The translations under genes and the position numbers were made by a program. Below the pieces are notes generated by a model that did not search any database, was not told where the DNA came from, and worked only from the letters and a program-made list of their open reading frames with translations. A stretch of DNA of 64,000 nucleotides, from positions 24,166-88,165 of the forward strand of contig JAZOAI010000033.1 in NCBI GenBank assembly GCA_045595365.1, in the 5' to 3' direction. Below are positions 42,134 through 51,213 of this stretch, piece by piece. Each line of letters opens with the position of its first letter. Within the stretch, counting starts at the first letter, position 1. The DNA comes from SIG480 sp045595365 (lineage in GTDB: Bacteria; Bacillota; Clostridia; Oscillospirales; JAAYXM01).

Positions 42134-44395
42134 TCAGCCGGAAATTCCTTCCGACACTCCGTTTACATCGTAAAATTCAACCTCAACAACGCTTCCGCGC
42201 TTGAGCATAGTTCCCTCGGGATACTGCTGTTTTGTTGCGCCGACGCTTCCCGAGCGTTTGTCAACGGCTCCGTTTGCCTTCATATAGAGCCCTGCGTTTG
42301 TAATCGCCTTATTTGCCGACTCTGGTGTGAGGCCAAGCACCTTCGGCATAGCGACCTCTTCATCCTCGGCTTTTCCGCCGAGATAAACAACAACTGTTGA
42401 ATTGTTCGGTATTTTTGCGCCCTCTGCCGGAAGCTGGTCAGTAACCGTTTCGCCGTCGCCCACCGTTTTGAGCGTGAAGGATGAGTAGTTACGATTCGAG
42501 CTTAAAAGCTTGTTTACGCTCTCGCTTGTGCCTCCGATGAGATTCGGCATCGTTACGATTGAACCTATAAGCTCATCAGCAGTATATGTCGGCTCAAATC
42601 CGAGATACGGGAGAATCTCTCCGAAAACCTTTCCTGCAACAGGAGCGGCAAGCTGGCTTCCCTCAAGATATATTCCCCGTGGCGTATCAAGCATTATAAG
42701 AATGGCTATTTCCGGGTCTTCCATCGGTGCAACCCCAAAGAAAGACGCGATATACTTTTTCCCTTCCTCGGCAGTGTATTCGTCGACTTTTTCGGAGGTT
42801 CCGGTCTTTCCGCCTATTCTGTATCCCGAAACCCTTGCGTTTTTACCTGTTCCTGTCGCGACCGTTTCTTCAATAGATTTATTGATGAAATCCGACGTTT
42901 TTTCGGATATTATCTGTCTCACAACTTCCGGCTCGTTTTTCGATATAACAATTTTGTTGTCGTCTACAATTTCTTTAACTATGTGCGGGCGCATAAGCTT
43001 GCCGTCGTTCACAACGGCGCCGACAGCGCAAACCATCTGCATCGGAGTGACCTTGAACGTCTGCCCGAAGGAAGCAACGGCGAGGCTGACTACATTTTTC
43101 GGGTTCTTGAAATCCTTCTCATTGAAGAAATATCCGCTTGCCTCTCCTATAAGGTCAACCCCCGTTTTGTCGAGAAGGCCGAATGCCTCACAGTAGTTAT
43201 AGAACTTCTCGTTTCCGATTTTCGAAACTATGTTCATAAGAGCGCAGTTGCATGATTTCTCAAGCGCCTGGGAGAGGTTTACATCGCCATGGCCTGTTCG
43301 CTTCCAGCAGTGAATTGTTCTGTCTGCAACGCGCAAGCCCCCCGGGCAGTTAAACACGGAATTTGCGTTTACAACGCCTTCCTCGTATCCCATCGCAACG
43401 GTAAGAATCTTGAATACGGAGCCGGGCTCATATGCATCTGATATAAACTTGTTTCTCCACGAAGCCTGAAGCTCGTTTGAACGGACAGTCTTCTTTTCTT
43501 CCTCAGAAGCCTCTTCAATTCTTTTGAGTGCTTCGGGGTCAACTATCTCAAAGGGCGAATTCAGGTCAAAATCCCCCATCGTTGCCATCGCAAGAATCTC
43601 GCCCGTTTTTATGTTGTAAACAATCCCCGCGCCTCGGTTTTCGATTTTTCCGTCAATAACCGCAGTCTGAAGATGATTTTCGAGAACCTGCTGAATTGTT
43701 TCGTCAATTGTCAGAACTACGTTCTGCCCGTTCTGGGCATCGTAATATTCCTCATAGCGGAAGGACATTTCCGTTCCTCTCGCATTTTTTGCGGCTATAA
43801 CTCTGCCCGGCATACCCTTGAGAGTGTTTTCGTATTTCATTTCGATTCCGAAAAGCCCTGAGTTGTCATCACCGCAAAAGCCTATAACCTGAGAAGCAAA
43901 GCTCCCATAGGGATAATAGCGTTTTGTGTCCTCTGCAAGGTGGATTCCCTTTGCTCCGCTTTCTTTTATCGCTTCGCGAAGGCGCGTTGCCTCCTCTATC
44001 CCGATTTTTTTCTTTATAACCTGGTAATAGCTCTTTTTGTTTTTTGTTTTCTCGAATATGTCGTCATATTCAAGCTCAAGTGTTTCGGAAAGAACCTTTG
44101 AAACGAGCTTCTGCGCTTCCTCATCTTCCATTTCAGCAGGTGAAATAAACACTGTTTCCGCTGTAGCACTTACTGCGATTTCCTTCATATTGCGGTCGTA
44201 AATAACCCCGCGCTTCGGAGTTATTACGGTGTCTCGTGTCTGTTGTTCAATCGCTTTCGCCTGATATTTTTTATACTCAATTAGCTGTGTTTTTACAAGT
44301 GCGCCTGCAAGCGGAAGAAACCCGACCACCAGGCAAATCACCATACATGCGATTATTCTGCTGAGTATTTTGTTCGACGGCCCTTTTCTTGCCAT
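42134..44395 (-). CDS. Class B penicillin-binding protein with PASTA domains (SpoVD/PBP2-like)
   Basis: A membrane-anchored transpeptidase that cross-links septal or spore-cortex peptidoglycan. The 753-aa protein has one N-terminal helix (about 13-36), the PBP dimer domain, and a transpeptidase domain with the active-site Ser in EPGSVFK, the SCN motif in EKSCNCAL, and KTGTSEK. Two PASTA repeats follow (about 610-745). This layout is that of SpoVD and other Firmicute division PBPs. The ATG at 44395 with GGGGTGAT 8 nt away is preferred; the frame could extend to 44434. Confidence 0.93.
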   Translation of the reverse strand: MARKGPSNKILSRIIACMVICLVVGFLPLAGALVKTQLIEYKKYQAKAIEQQTRDTVITPKRGVIYDRNMKEIAVSATAETVFISPAEMEDEEAQKLVSKVLSETLELEYDDIFEKTKNKKSYYQVIKKKIGIEEATRLREAIKESGAKGIHLAEDTKRYYPYGSFASQVIGFCGDDNSGLFGIEMKYENTLKGMPGRVIAAKNARGTEMSFRYEEYYDAQNGQNVVLTIDETIQQVLENHLQTAVIDGKIENRGAGIVYNIKTGEILAMATMGDFDLNSPFEIVDPEALKRIEEASEEEKKTVRSNELQASWRNKFISDAYEPGSVFKILTVAMGYEEGVVNANSVFNCPGGLRVADRTIHCWKRTGHGDVNLSQALEKSCNCALMNIVSKIGNEKFYNYCEAFGLLDKTGVDLIGEASGYFFNEKDFKNPKNVVSLAVASFGQTFKVTPMQMVCAVGAVVNDGKLMRPHIVKEIVDDNKIVISKNEPEVVRQIISEKTSDFINKSIEETVATGTGKNARVSGYRIGGKTGTSEKVDEYTAEEGKKYIASFFGVAPMEDPEIAILIMLDTPRGIYLEGSQLAAPVAGKVFGEILPYLGFEPTYTADELIGSIVTMPNLIGGTSESVNKLLSSNRNYSSFTLKTVGDGETVTDQLPAEGAKIPNNSTVVVYLGGKAEDEEVAMPKVLGLTPESANKAITNAGLYMKANGAVDKRSGSVGATKQQYPEGTMLKRGSVVEVEFYDVNGVSEGISG

Positions 44396-44500
44396 TTCGA
44401 TAATCACCCCAAGTATATTAACAATGCGGAGCATGTGATAACAAACTCCGCTGATTTCTTTGTCTGTAATTTATATTTCCCAGACACTCTCAATATTCCT

Positions 44501-44995
44501 TTAGTTGATAAATTCCACAATCGTGGAGAAGCCTTTGATGAGGCCCGTAACAAGCTTTGGTGCTTCCCGCTTTTCCTCAGCTCCGTATTCAAACCTGTCA
44601 CCGCCCGAGGTCGTCACATAGGTAATCTGAGATTTGTCTATCTTACTCATGCCGAGCTTTGTTACCGCCCAGTCTCGGACCTGCAATGCGCCCATGCGCT
44701 GATTGCGGCTTATCTCAAGCATCTGGATTTCTTCCCGAAGCTCAGAAAGCTCGACACTACTCTTTCTGTTTTTATCCGATGCCTCAGTGAGGCTTACATA
44801 TGAGAACAAAAGCGCTGTCAGCATAATGAAAACCACAAGCGCGCTGAAAACTGAAAACGCACTAATCGAAGTCTTCCTCGCTGCTTTTGCCCTTGTTTTT
44901 GTCTTTTTAGCAACTGCTTCCTTTTCCGCACTCTTTGCGGTTCTGTCAAATCTCGAAAGGTCGTATGTAGTTCGTTTTTCAATAACAGCCTGCAT
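44501..44995 (-). CDS. ftsL: FtsL-like cell division protein
   Basis: A 164-aa bitopic protein with a basic cytoplasmic N-terminus (about 1-46), one membrane helix (about 47-69) and a coiled-coil (about 72-105) containing a leucine-zipper-like ELSELREEIQMLE. FtsL is poorly conserved, so the assignment rests on topology and the fixed position between rsmH and the PASTA PBP. The C-terminal 40 residues are longer than usual. The 105-bp gap after it holds a GCGGAG/CTCCGC inverted repeat but no gene. Confidence 0.82.
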   Translation of the reverse strand: MQAVIEKRTTYDLSRFDRTAKSAEKEAVAKKTKTRAKAARKTSISAFSVFSALVVFIMLTALLFSYVSLTEASDKNRKSSVELSELREEIQMLEISRNQRMGALQVRDWAVTKLGMSKIDKSQITYVTTSGGDRFEYGAEEKREAPKLVTGLIKGFSTIVEFIN

Positions 44996-45018
44996 TTTGA
45001 AATTCCTTTCTTTATTAA

Positions 45019-45936
45019 CTACAACCGCTCTGCCGCCCGGACCTTAGCCGAACGGGAACGCGGGTTTCTTTCAATTTCTTTCTCATCGGGAAGAAACGGC
45101 TTTGACGACACAAGCCGAAGCGTGGGTTTCTTTCCACAGACACAAACCGGAATCGACGGCGGACACGTGCAAGGGTTTTCCGCCTTTTTAAAAGCATGCT
45201 TGACAAGCCTGTCCTCAAGGGAATGAAAAGTTATTATTACAGCTCGTCCTCCTCCGGCAAGAAGGTCAGGAAGCTTTGAGAGAAATCTTTCAATCTCTCC
45301 GAGTTCATCGTTTACCGCGATCCGAAGCCCTTGAAAGCTCCGTTTTGCGGGGTGTTGCTTTTCTCTGAGCGCAGCTCCCGGCATCGCAGATTTTATTATG
45401 TCAACAAGCTGAAGCGTTGAAACTATTTCGCGCCGCTCACGCTCTCTGACAATCGCCGAAGCTATTTTTGATGCGTACCTTTCCTCTCCGTATTCAGAAA
45501 GAATGCGCCGAAGCTCAGAAAAGCTCCATTCGTTGACAATCTCCCGCGCCGTAAGGCTCTGGGTTCTGTCCATCCGCATATCAAGTGGGCCATCTGCCAT
45601 ATATGAAAATCCGCGTTCGGATTCATCAAGCTGCGGCGACGAAACACCGAGGTCAAGAAGTATTCCGTCAGCCTTTCCAGATACCAAATCAGGTATATCA
45701 CAAAAATCGCCTTTTATGAAATGCACATTTTCCATACCCGCAAAATTTGCGCGCCCGTATTCAATCGCGCTGTCATCGCGGTCAATGCAGAAGAGCTTTC
45801 CGCCGGAAAGCCTTTTTGCTATCTCGCGGGAATGCCCGCCGCGGCCGAAAGTCCCGTCAATGTAAGTGCCGTCAGGCTTTATATCAAGAAGCTCTATGCA
45901 TTCCGAAAGCATAACAGGGAAATGAAGCTCTGCCAT
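45019..45936 (-). CDS. rsmH: 16S rRNA (cytosine(1402)-N4)-methyltransferase RsmH
   Basis: An SAM-dependent methyltransferase that modifies C1402 in the ribosomal P site (MraW). It has HFPVMLSECIELLDIKPDGTYIDGTFGRGGHSREI, an LDLGVSSPQLDESERGFSY stretch, RIAVNDELGEIE and ITFHSLEDRLVKHAFK. I start at the ATG at 45936, one base after the mraZ stop, giving 305 aa. The frame extends further into mraZ without a ribosome site. Confidence 0.96.
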   Translation of the reverse strand: MAELHFPVMLSECIELLDIKPDGTYIDGTFGRGGHSREIAKRLSGGKLFCIDRDDSAIEYGRANFAGMENVHFIKGDFCDIPDLVSGKADGILLDLGVSSPQLDESERGFSYMADGPLDMRMDRTQSLTAREIVNEWSFSELRRILSEYGEERYASKIASAIVRERERREIVSTLQLVDIIKSAMPGAALREKQHPAKRSFQGLRIAVNDELGEIERFLSKLPDLLAGGGRAVIITFHSLEDRLVKHAFKKAENPCTCPPSIPVCVCGKKPTLRLVSSKPFLPDEKEIERNPRSRSAKVRAAERL

Positions 45937-45938
45937 GA

Positions 45939-46349
45939 CTATATACCAAGCTCTGCCATAATCTCTGCAGCAGTCGACGGCGAAACACTCTCGTTCTCCC
46001 ACGAATGTGCATCCCAGATTTCGAGGTGGTCAATCATCCCCACAACTACTATGCTTTTGTCAAGCTCTGCATAAGAGCGAAGCTTCTGGGGAACGAGGAT
46101 TCTCCCCTGCCCGTCAAGCTCCATATCCTGAGAGGAGCCCACGAAAAAGCGAAGGAGCGGCGTTGACTTGTTAGAGGGGAAGGACTTGAGCTTTTCTTCA
46201 AATGCTTCCCAATCCGCAGTCGGATACGCGACAAGGCATTTATTGACGCTCTTTGTCAAAACAAATCTGCAGCCAAGCTCGGCGCGAAACTTTGACGGAA
46301 TAAACATTCTTCCCTTTTCATCTATGACGTGTTCAAACTCGCCTCTCAT
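45939..46349 (-). CDS. mraZ: Transcriptional regulator MraZ
   Basis: A ring-forming AbrB-like DNA-binding protein that controls the dcw operon by binding repeats near its own promoter. The 136-aa protein has the paired MraZ/AbrB motifs (GEFEHVIDEKGRMFIPSKFR near the start and MELDGQGRILVPQKLR in the second half). It leads the cluster, and the sites it should bind are visible at 46359-46387. Confidence 0.96.
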   Translation of the reverse strand: MRGEFEHVIDEKGRMFIPSKFRAELGCRFVLTKSVNKCLVAYPTADWEAFEEKLKSFPSNKSTPLLRFFVGSSQDMELDGQGRILVPQKLRSYAELDKSIVVVGMIDHLEIWDAHSWENESVSPSTAAEIMAELGI

Positions 46350-46358
46350 TTACCTTGT

Positions 46359-46387
46359 CACCTACCTTTCACCACTTTACACCACTT
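46359..46387 (-). promoter_or_regulatory. MraZ-box repeats in the mraZ leader
   Basis: On the minus strand, AAGTGGTG occurs at 46380-46387 and 46370-46377, exactly 10 bp apart, with a weaker AAGGTAGGTG at 46359-46368. GTGG-type repeats at a 10-bp period are what MraZ proteins are known to bind. They lie just downstream of the -10 box, so binding should block the start of dcw transcription. Confidence 0.75.
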
Positions 46388-46395
46388 ATGTCAAT

Positions 46396-46424
46396 ATTAT
46401 AAACTTCACAAACGAAAAAATCAA
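46396..46424 (-). promoter_or_regulatory. Sigma-A promoter of the dcw operon
   Basis: On the minus strand: TTGATT (46419-46424), 17 bp, TATAAT (46396-46401), with the MraZ repeats immediately downstream. Confidence 0.82.
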
Positions 46425-46511
46425 TACCTTTTTTAAAATTTTATTACAATTTTTCCAGTTTTTTTGTAATCTCATTGAAACATAAGGTCATTTTTTGCAA
46501 ACCAAGCAAAA

Positions 46512-46557
46512 ACCACACCGAAAAATCCGTTTTTTCTCGGTGTGGTGTAAAGTGGTG
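46512..46557 (+). promoter_or_regulatory. Second, oppositely oriented MraZ-like repeat pair overlapping a hairpin
   Basis: On the plus strand 46540-46557 matches 16 of 18 bases of the mraZ-side repeat pair (GTGGTGTAAAGTGGTG shared). The left part overlaps the arm of a perfect 10-bp inverted repeat (46512-46521 with 46537-46546). A TATAAT lies at 46610-46615, with no good -35 at 17 bp. The site is 92 bp upstream of the alarmone synthetase gene. Function is inferred from similarity only. Confidence 0.55.
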
Positions 46558-46649
46558 GAGTTTTATTCATAAAATGTTTATTTGACTTTCTGCTACTGCC
46601 GTGTTACCTTATAATTAAAAAATATATTTTTCAAAAACGGAGGATAAAA

Positions 46650-47363
46650 ATGAACGCAACCGTTGAGCATACGTATTCCCCCGCAGAAAAGTCTCTTTTC
46701 GAAAGCCTGTTCAACAACGAAGAAAGTCTCAATGAAATACAGTTTGTTTTTGAACGTTTTAACAAGCTTATGGCATATTACAAGTGCGCCATTATGGAAA
46801 TTGAAACTAAATTCAATGTATTGAACGAACAGTTTTCGCTTAAGCACGACCGCATGCCGATAAACGGAATGAAAAGCCGTCTGAAATCCCTTGACAGCAT
46901 AATTAAAAAGCTCAAACTCAATAATTACCCCGTAACTTTTTCTTCTATAGAGGAAAATCTCAACGATATTGCAGGGGTGCGCATAATCTGCTCCTTTACC
47001 GACGACGTTTATACCCTTGCAGACGCACTTCTTTCTCAGGATGACGTTACCCTTATCACAAAAAAAGACTATATAAAGAACCCAAAGGAAAACGGGTACC
47101 GCAGCCTTCACTTGATTGTTTCGGTTCCGATTTTTCTTCTCCACGAAAAGCGGCATATGAAAATTGAAATTCAACTCCGCACAATTGCAATGGATTCATG
47201 GGCCGCCCTTGAGCATCAACTTAAGTACAAAAAAGACACCCCCTTTACAGAGAGTATGGCTCACGAGCTCTATCTCTGTTCTCAGCTTAGCGCGGAGCTT
47301 GATATGCGAATGGACAATCTCAGGCAGAAGAGCCTTAACTTAGAAAAAACACAGTCACGTTAA
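46650..47363 (+). CDS. Small alarmone synthetase, RelA/SpoT-domain GTP pyrophosphokinase
   Basis: A 237-aa single-domain (p)ppGpp synthetase of the small alarmone synthetase type (YjbM/YwaC-like). It makes the stringent-response alarmones from ATP and GTP or GDP. Motifs include NDIAGVRIICSF, KDYIKNPKENGYRSLHLIV and EIQLRTIAMDSWAALEHQLKYK. There is no hydrolase or ACT/TGS domain. A GGAGG ribosome site lies 7 nt before the ATG. It is monocistronic and divergent from mraZ. Confidence 0.93.
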   Translation: MNATVEHTYSPAEKSLFESLFNNEESLNEIQFVFERFNKLMAYYKCAIMEIETKFNVLNEQFSLKHDRMPINGMKSRLKSLDSIIKKLKLNNYPVTFSSIEENLNDIAGVRIICSFTDDVYTLADALLSQDDVTLITKKDYIKNPKENGYRSLHLIVSVPIFLLHEKRHMKIEIQLRTIAMDSWAALEHQLKYKKDTPFTESMAHELYLCSQLSAELDMRMDNLRQKSLNLEKTQSR

Positions 47364-47379
47364 TGTGACTGTGTTTTTT
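47344..47379. terminator. Bidirectional terminator between convergent genes
   Basis: A 15-bp stem (47344-47358 with 47365-47379) including A6/T6 ends covers the stop codon of the alarmone synthetase. It also serves the minus-strand LTA synthase-like gene. Confidence 0.9.
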
Positions 47380-49087
47380 AATCCAGATAACACTCACCGA
47401 ATGTTCTGTCATAAGTTATTGCATCGAGTTTTTCGTTTCTGCCCTTTGAAAGATTTGCAATACTGTATGCCGGCCACCTCTCCATTTCAAAAAGCATCGT
47501 ATCGGTAAAACCGGAAAGCTCTACAGAAGCATTTTTCATAAGACAATGCGGAAGATAGAAGAGCGACACCCCGTTCTTCGGAAGCTTCAGTTCCTTATAA
47601 TTTGAATACATAAGATATTTCTGATAATAAAGCCTCTCCGAATTTTCATCGGTGACACCGAGTTTCTCATAAGCTCCGCCCTGCGGCGTAAAAAACGGGA
47701 GATGGTCACCCACAAAAAGCAATATAGTCTCTTCTTCAAAGCTTTCAAGCCACACAAGAAGCTCATAAAGCGCATCGGATGTTTTTTCGATTCCGTCAAG
47801 GTAATACGAAAGTTCATCTTCTATGCTTCCGCCTTCTTTTATGTACGGCTGATGGTTCTGCATCGTCATAGCAAACACAAATGACGGTTTTTGATTTTCA
47901 GAAAGCTCTTTTTTTATTTTTTCCATAATCGCCGCATCGCTTATATATCTTCGATACGTATCCTTCCCTGAATCAAATGCATCTTCAAACAAAAGCTTTG
48001 AAAAGCCGTATTGCGAATACATAGATGACCTGTTATAGAATTCTCCGTTAAAGCCGTGGATATATGTAGTTGCATAGCCTTGCTCAAGGAAATCCCGAAC
48101 AAGTGTGTTCTGTTCCCGCTTTTCATCAAGCATACTGTGAGGAGACGGAACAGCAGACATCGACACGGCAGGAAGCCCGAAAATAAGCTCAAACTCAGAC
48201 CTTGCAGTATATCCCCCAAAGGTAGGAAGCGTGCATATGCCCGACTTTGACATCAAAAGCGCCTTATCAAAACTCTCATACACTTTTCCAAAATCATAGC
48301 TCTTGCTTATTTCTCGTAAATCAGAAAATGACTCCGATGCAATTATCACAACATTCGGCGTTTTCTTTCCTTCCGCAGTCTCGGAAACAGCCGAAAACGT
48401 TTCCATCAGCCGAGGTGAGTATCCCTCCGGTTTTTCTACGCCCGAACTCATATATTCCGTCACGTTCTGCGAAAGAAACCCCAGAAATCCATCACTCTCA
48501 AAACGTTTTTCCTGGCTCATCGTTGAAAATGCAGGTTCGGTGTCAAACCCAAGCAGGCGGTAAACCCCTCCCGCAGCAACACCCGGGGAGATTAATCCTA
48601 TTAACAATACCGCAAACACGCCTGCCGCCAAAATTCTCTTTTTGAACTTCTCCAAAAAAGGAGGTTTTAAAAAACTCACAAAAATAAGCATAAGAACGAG
48701 CGCCGCTGCCGCTTTTATTATATGAACCTCAGGTTTAATATCTGCAAAGCCCGATATTTCTCCCGCATTTGAAATAAACCCCATATCAGCAGCAACAAGA
48801 TGCGAACCGCTTATTGCATATTTATAGTATTCAACGCAAGAAAGAACATACACAAAGCTCCCGCCCAGAGCCGATCCGAAAAACGCAGATTTAAAGGCGC
48901 AGATGAGAAACAGCGTCAGAAAGAAAAGCACAAAAGTGCAAAACACGACTACGCCCGGATTTTCTCTTACGAACCCGACAAGCGGAAACACACTTTTTCG
49001 CTGAACGTATTCCGACAAAAGAACGAGCGCAAAGGAATACAAGAAAACCACAAATACAGATATAATTGAATTTCTTCTGTTAGTCAT
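47378..49087 (-). CDS. LTA synthase-like membrane sulfatase/phosphoglycerol transferase
   Basis: A polytopic protein with about five N-terminal membrane helices (to about residue 175 from this start) and an extracellular sulfatase-fold domain. Sulfatase features are NVVIIASESFSD (metal Glu), the likely catalytic Thr in GGYTARSEFE, YIHGFNGEFYNRSSMY and FVGDHLPF with Asp-His. This is the layout of lipoteichoic acid synthases and related phosphoglycerol transferases; the exact polymer is unknown. I start at the ATG at 49087 behind GGTGAT (about 569 aa). Last gene of the lrp operon. Confidence 0.85.
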   Translation of the reverse strand: MTNRRNSIISVFVVFLYSFALVLLSEYVQRKSVFPLVGFVRENPGVVVFCTFVLFFLTLFLICAFKSAFFGSALGGSFVYVLSCVEYYKYAISGSHLVAADMGFISNAGEISGFADIKPEVHIIKAAAALVLMLIFVSFLKPPFLEKFKKRILAAGVFAVLLIGLISPGVAAGGVYRLLGFDTEPAFSTMSQEKRFESDGFLGFLSQNVTEYMSSGVEKPEGYSPRLMETFSAVSETAEGKKTPNVVIIASESFSDLREISKSYDFGKVYESFDKALLMSKSGICTLPTFGGYTARSEFELIFGLPAVSMSAVPSPHSMLDEKREQNTLVRDFLEQGYATTYIHGFNGEFYNRSSMYSQYGFSKLLFEDAFDSGKDTYRRYISDAAIMEKIKKELSENQKPSFVFAMTMQNHQPYIKEGGSIEDELSYYLDGIEKTSDALYELLVWLESFEEETILLFVGDHLPFFTPQGGAYEKLGVTDENSERLYYQKYLMYSNYKELKLPKNGVSLFYLPHCLMKNASVELSGFTDTMLFEMERWPAYSIANLSKGRNEKLDAITYDRTFGECYLD

Positions 49088-49149
49088 AATATCACCAAAA
49101 TCAAAAGCCGCTCTCTCGCGGCTTGATAAAAAGTTGCAGCATAATAAAT

Positions 49150-50043
49150 TCAACCGCAAATATTGACACGGCGAACACGCTCCGCACTCACCGGACTTGC
49201 AAGGAAAACATCATCGTACTTCTCAGAAAGAGCCGCACGTGCAACGCGCGCAGCTTCGATTTCCCGGAACAGTCCAAAAACCGCGCTTCCGCTACCCGTC
49301 ATCGCAGACTTAAGCGCACCGTTTTCATCAAGAACCCTTTGTATATCAAGTATCTCGGGCACTTCCTCACAAACGACAGGTTCAAACACGTTATATATCT
49401 CTTTCGCAATCCCCGGGATATCACCCAAACCGACGGCAGAAAGCATAGATTCTGTGTCGGGGTGGTGTGGAATCGGATAGCTGTCAATTTTCCCAAACAC
49501 AGATTTAGTTGACATCCCGCGCTTCGGCTTTCCGATAACAAAGAAACATTCAGGCAGCGACCGAAGAAAAGAAAGCTCCTCACCTTTTGAACGTGCGCGG
49601 GCAGTCCCCCCCATTATACAGAAAGGGACATCTGCCCCGACCTCAAGCCCGATTTCGCAAAGCTCGCTATCGGAGAGCTTTGCTCCGCTCAGTTCATTGA
49701 GCAGGCGCAAAACCGCTGCCCCGTCAGCGCTCCCGCCTGCCATACCGGCACTTGATGGGATGCGTTTTTCTATTGCAATATATATTCCTCCGCAATCTAT
49801 CCCCGTCCTTTTTTCAAACAGGGCCGCGGATTTAAAAGCAATATTTCTCTCGTCGTTCGGAATGTGGCGCACATTTGAGATTGTCGAAATTCCACCTCCG
49901 CAGCCAATCCTGACTGATACAGAATCATTGAGAGAGATACTCTGCATAACCATATCAAGGTTGTGGTATCCGTCGTCGCGACGGGAAATGACATCAAGCG
50001 TAAGATTTAACTTAGCATATGCTCTTGCAAAACCGTAATGCAT
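49150..50043 (-). CDS. ispE: 4-diphosphocytidyl-2-C-methyl-D-erythritol kinase
   Basis: A GHMP kinase of the MEP isoprenoid pathway. The 297-aa protein has AYAKLNLTLDVISRRDDGYHNL, the ATP loop SSAGMAGGSADGAAVLRLLN, and the C-terminal GSGSAVFGLF. Its presence shows that isoprenoids, including undecaprenyl phosphate for the wall, come from the MEP route. It lies 24 bp after the DUF362 gene. Confidence 0.95.
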   Translation of the reverse strand: MHYGFARAYAKLNLTLDVISRRDDGYHNLDMVMQSISLNDSVSVRIGCGGGISTISNVRHIPNDERNIAFKSAALFEKRTGIDCGGIYIAIEKRIPSSAGMAGGSADGAAVLRLLNELSGAKLSDSELCEIGLEVGADVPFCIMGGTARARSKGEELSFLRSLPECFFVIGKPKRGMSTKSVFGKIDSYPIPHHPDTESMLSAVGLGDIPGIAKEIYNVFEPVVCEEVPEILDIQRVLDENGALKSAMTGSGSAVFGLFREIEAARVARAALSEKYDDVFLASPVSAERVRRVNICG

Positions 50044-50067
50044 AATCTTTTCTCCACAACAAAGCTT

Positions 50068-51195
50068 CTATTTTCTCTTTTTGAATCTCGCGAATCTTTC
50101 AATCTTTATCGCCTTTGCCGGACACATCTCCTGGCAGCAATAGCATCGGATGCATTTTTTATAGTTAATGCGCGCCTTGGAGCCTGAGATTGTGATTGTC
50201 GACTCAGGGCATGAGCGGGCACATTCCCCACAGCCCACGCATTTGCTTTCTATAACATTCGGATAAGCTGCGAAAAACCTCTCGATATAAGTCCGCGCAG
50301 CTCCCGGGAGAATTGAAAGAAATGTCTTTGGTTCTTTTTTATATGCAGGCTCAAACTGCGTTTTGAATTCAGAGAGCGAAGCCCCCGTAAATTCTATGTT
50401 TCCGATAAGCCCGCGAGAACGCGCGGATACGTGGACATAGGATTTTTCAAAGTCAAGCCCCATAATCTCCATAGCTGCAACATCTGCCGCATACGGGTCC
50501 TTCGACGCAATAAGAACTCCTGCAAACTTCGGTGTCCCTCCCGAAGGGCCTGCACCCTCCATACCAATAACGCCGTCAATAATCGAAAGGTCGGGGCGCA
50601 CCCCTTCACACAGGTCAACAAGCATTTCGCAAAACGCTTTCTTGTCAGGGAAGCGGCTGTGCATAGCAGCTTTTGAAAGCCCCGGAATAACCCCGAACAT
50701 ATTTTTGACAGCGCCTGTATAATACGCAAAACCGTGAGTTTTGAGCTTTGCCGCAGATATAATAAAATCCGCGCGCCCGACAGGAGAGATTATAGGCGCC
50801 TTTTTTATCCTGATGCCCTCCGGAAACGACCTTTCAAAAAAGGATGTGTCAAAATTAAGCTGCGCTCCGGTTTCCTCTGCAACGCGTTTCATCCCCGTCA
50901 CGGCATACAGTTTTTCAAGCACAGCTTCGGTGTAAATTCCTCCGCAACTGTCTGCAATCTCGACAGTACACCCCGCAGCAATAAACTCTTTTGCAATCGC
51001 AGATATGATTGACGGATGTGTAGTTACCATTTTGTCGGGTGTGCTTGACATAAGAAGGTTTACTTTTATGAGAACCCTCTTTCCTCCCGCAAGCGCCGCA
51101 GCTCCGCCAAATTCCGCAAGCGCCGCCGAAACTGCTTTTTCTGTGTTCTCTGCCGAATAGTCCCGACACGGTGCAAGAAATACTTTATTATCCAC
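50068..51195 (-). CDS. DUF362 protein with C-terminal 2x[4Fe-4S] ferredoxin domain
   Basis: A 375-aa protein. The DUF362 domain (about 1-300) has VLIKVNLLMSSTPDKMVTTHPSIISAI, SAAKLKTHGFAYYTGAVKNMFG and DGVIGMEGAGPSGG. The C-terminus carries two clusters, CVGCGECARSCPES and CIRCYCCQEMCPAKAIKI. Family members are common in anaerobes and their reaction is unknown. The start is a GTG at 51195 with GGGGGTAAGG. It lies between an aminotransferase gene and ispE in an Lrp-headed operon. Confidence 0.85.
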   Translation of the reverse strand: MDNKVFLAPCRDYSAENTEKAVSAALAEFGGAAALAGGKRVLIKVNLLMSSTPDKMVTTHPSIISAIAKEFIAAGCTVEIADSCGGIYTEAVLEKLYAVTGMKRVAEETGAQLNFDTSFFERSFPEGIRIKKAPIISPVGRADFIISAAKLKTHGFAYYTGAVKNMFGVIPGLSKAAMHSRFPDKKAFCEMLVDLCEGVRPDLSIIDGVIGMEGAGPSGGTPKFAGVLIASKDPYAADVAAMEIMGLDFEKSYVHVSARSRGLIGNIEFTGASLSEFKTQFEPAYKKEPKTFLSILPGAARTYIERFFAAYPNVIESKCVGCGECARSCPESTITISGSKARINYKKCIRCYCCQEMCPAKAIKIERFARFKKRK

Positions 51196-51213
51196 AATCC
51201 TTACCCCCGTTAA

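Noticed and set aside
46582..46615. TTGACT and TATAAT as a promoter of the alarmone synthetase
   Set aside because: The spacing is 22 bp, too long for sigma-A. Only the -10 element is credible.
46593..47174. 193-codon open frame on the minus strand
   Set aside because: Antisense to the small alarmone synthetase, which has clear motifs and a ribosome site.
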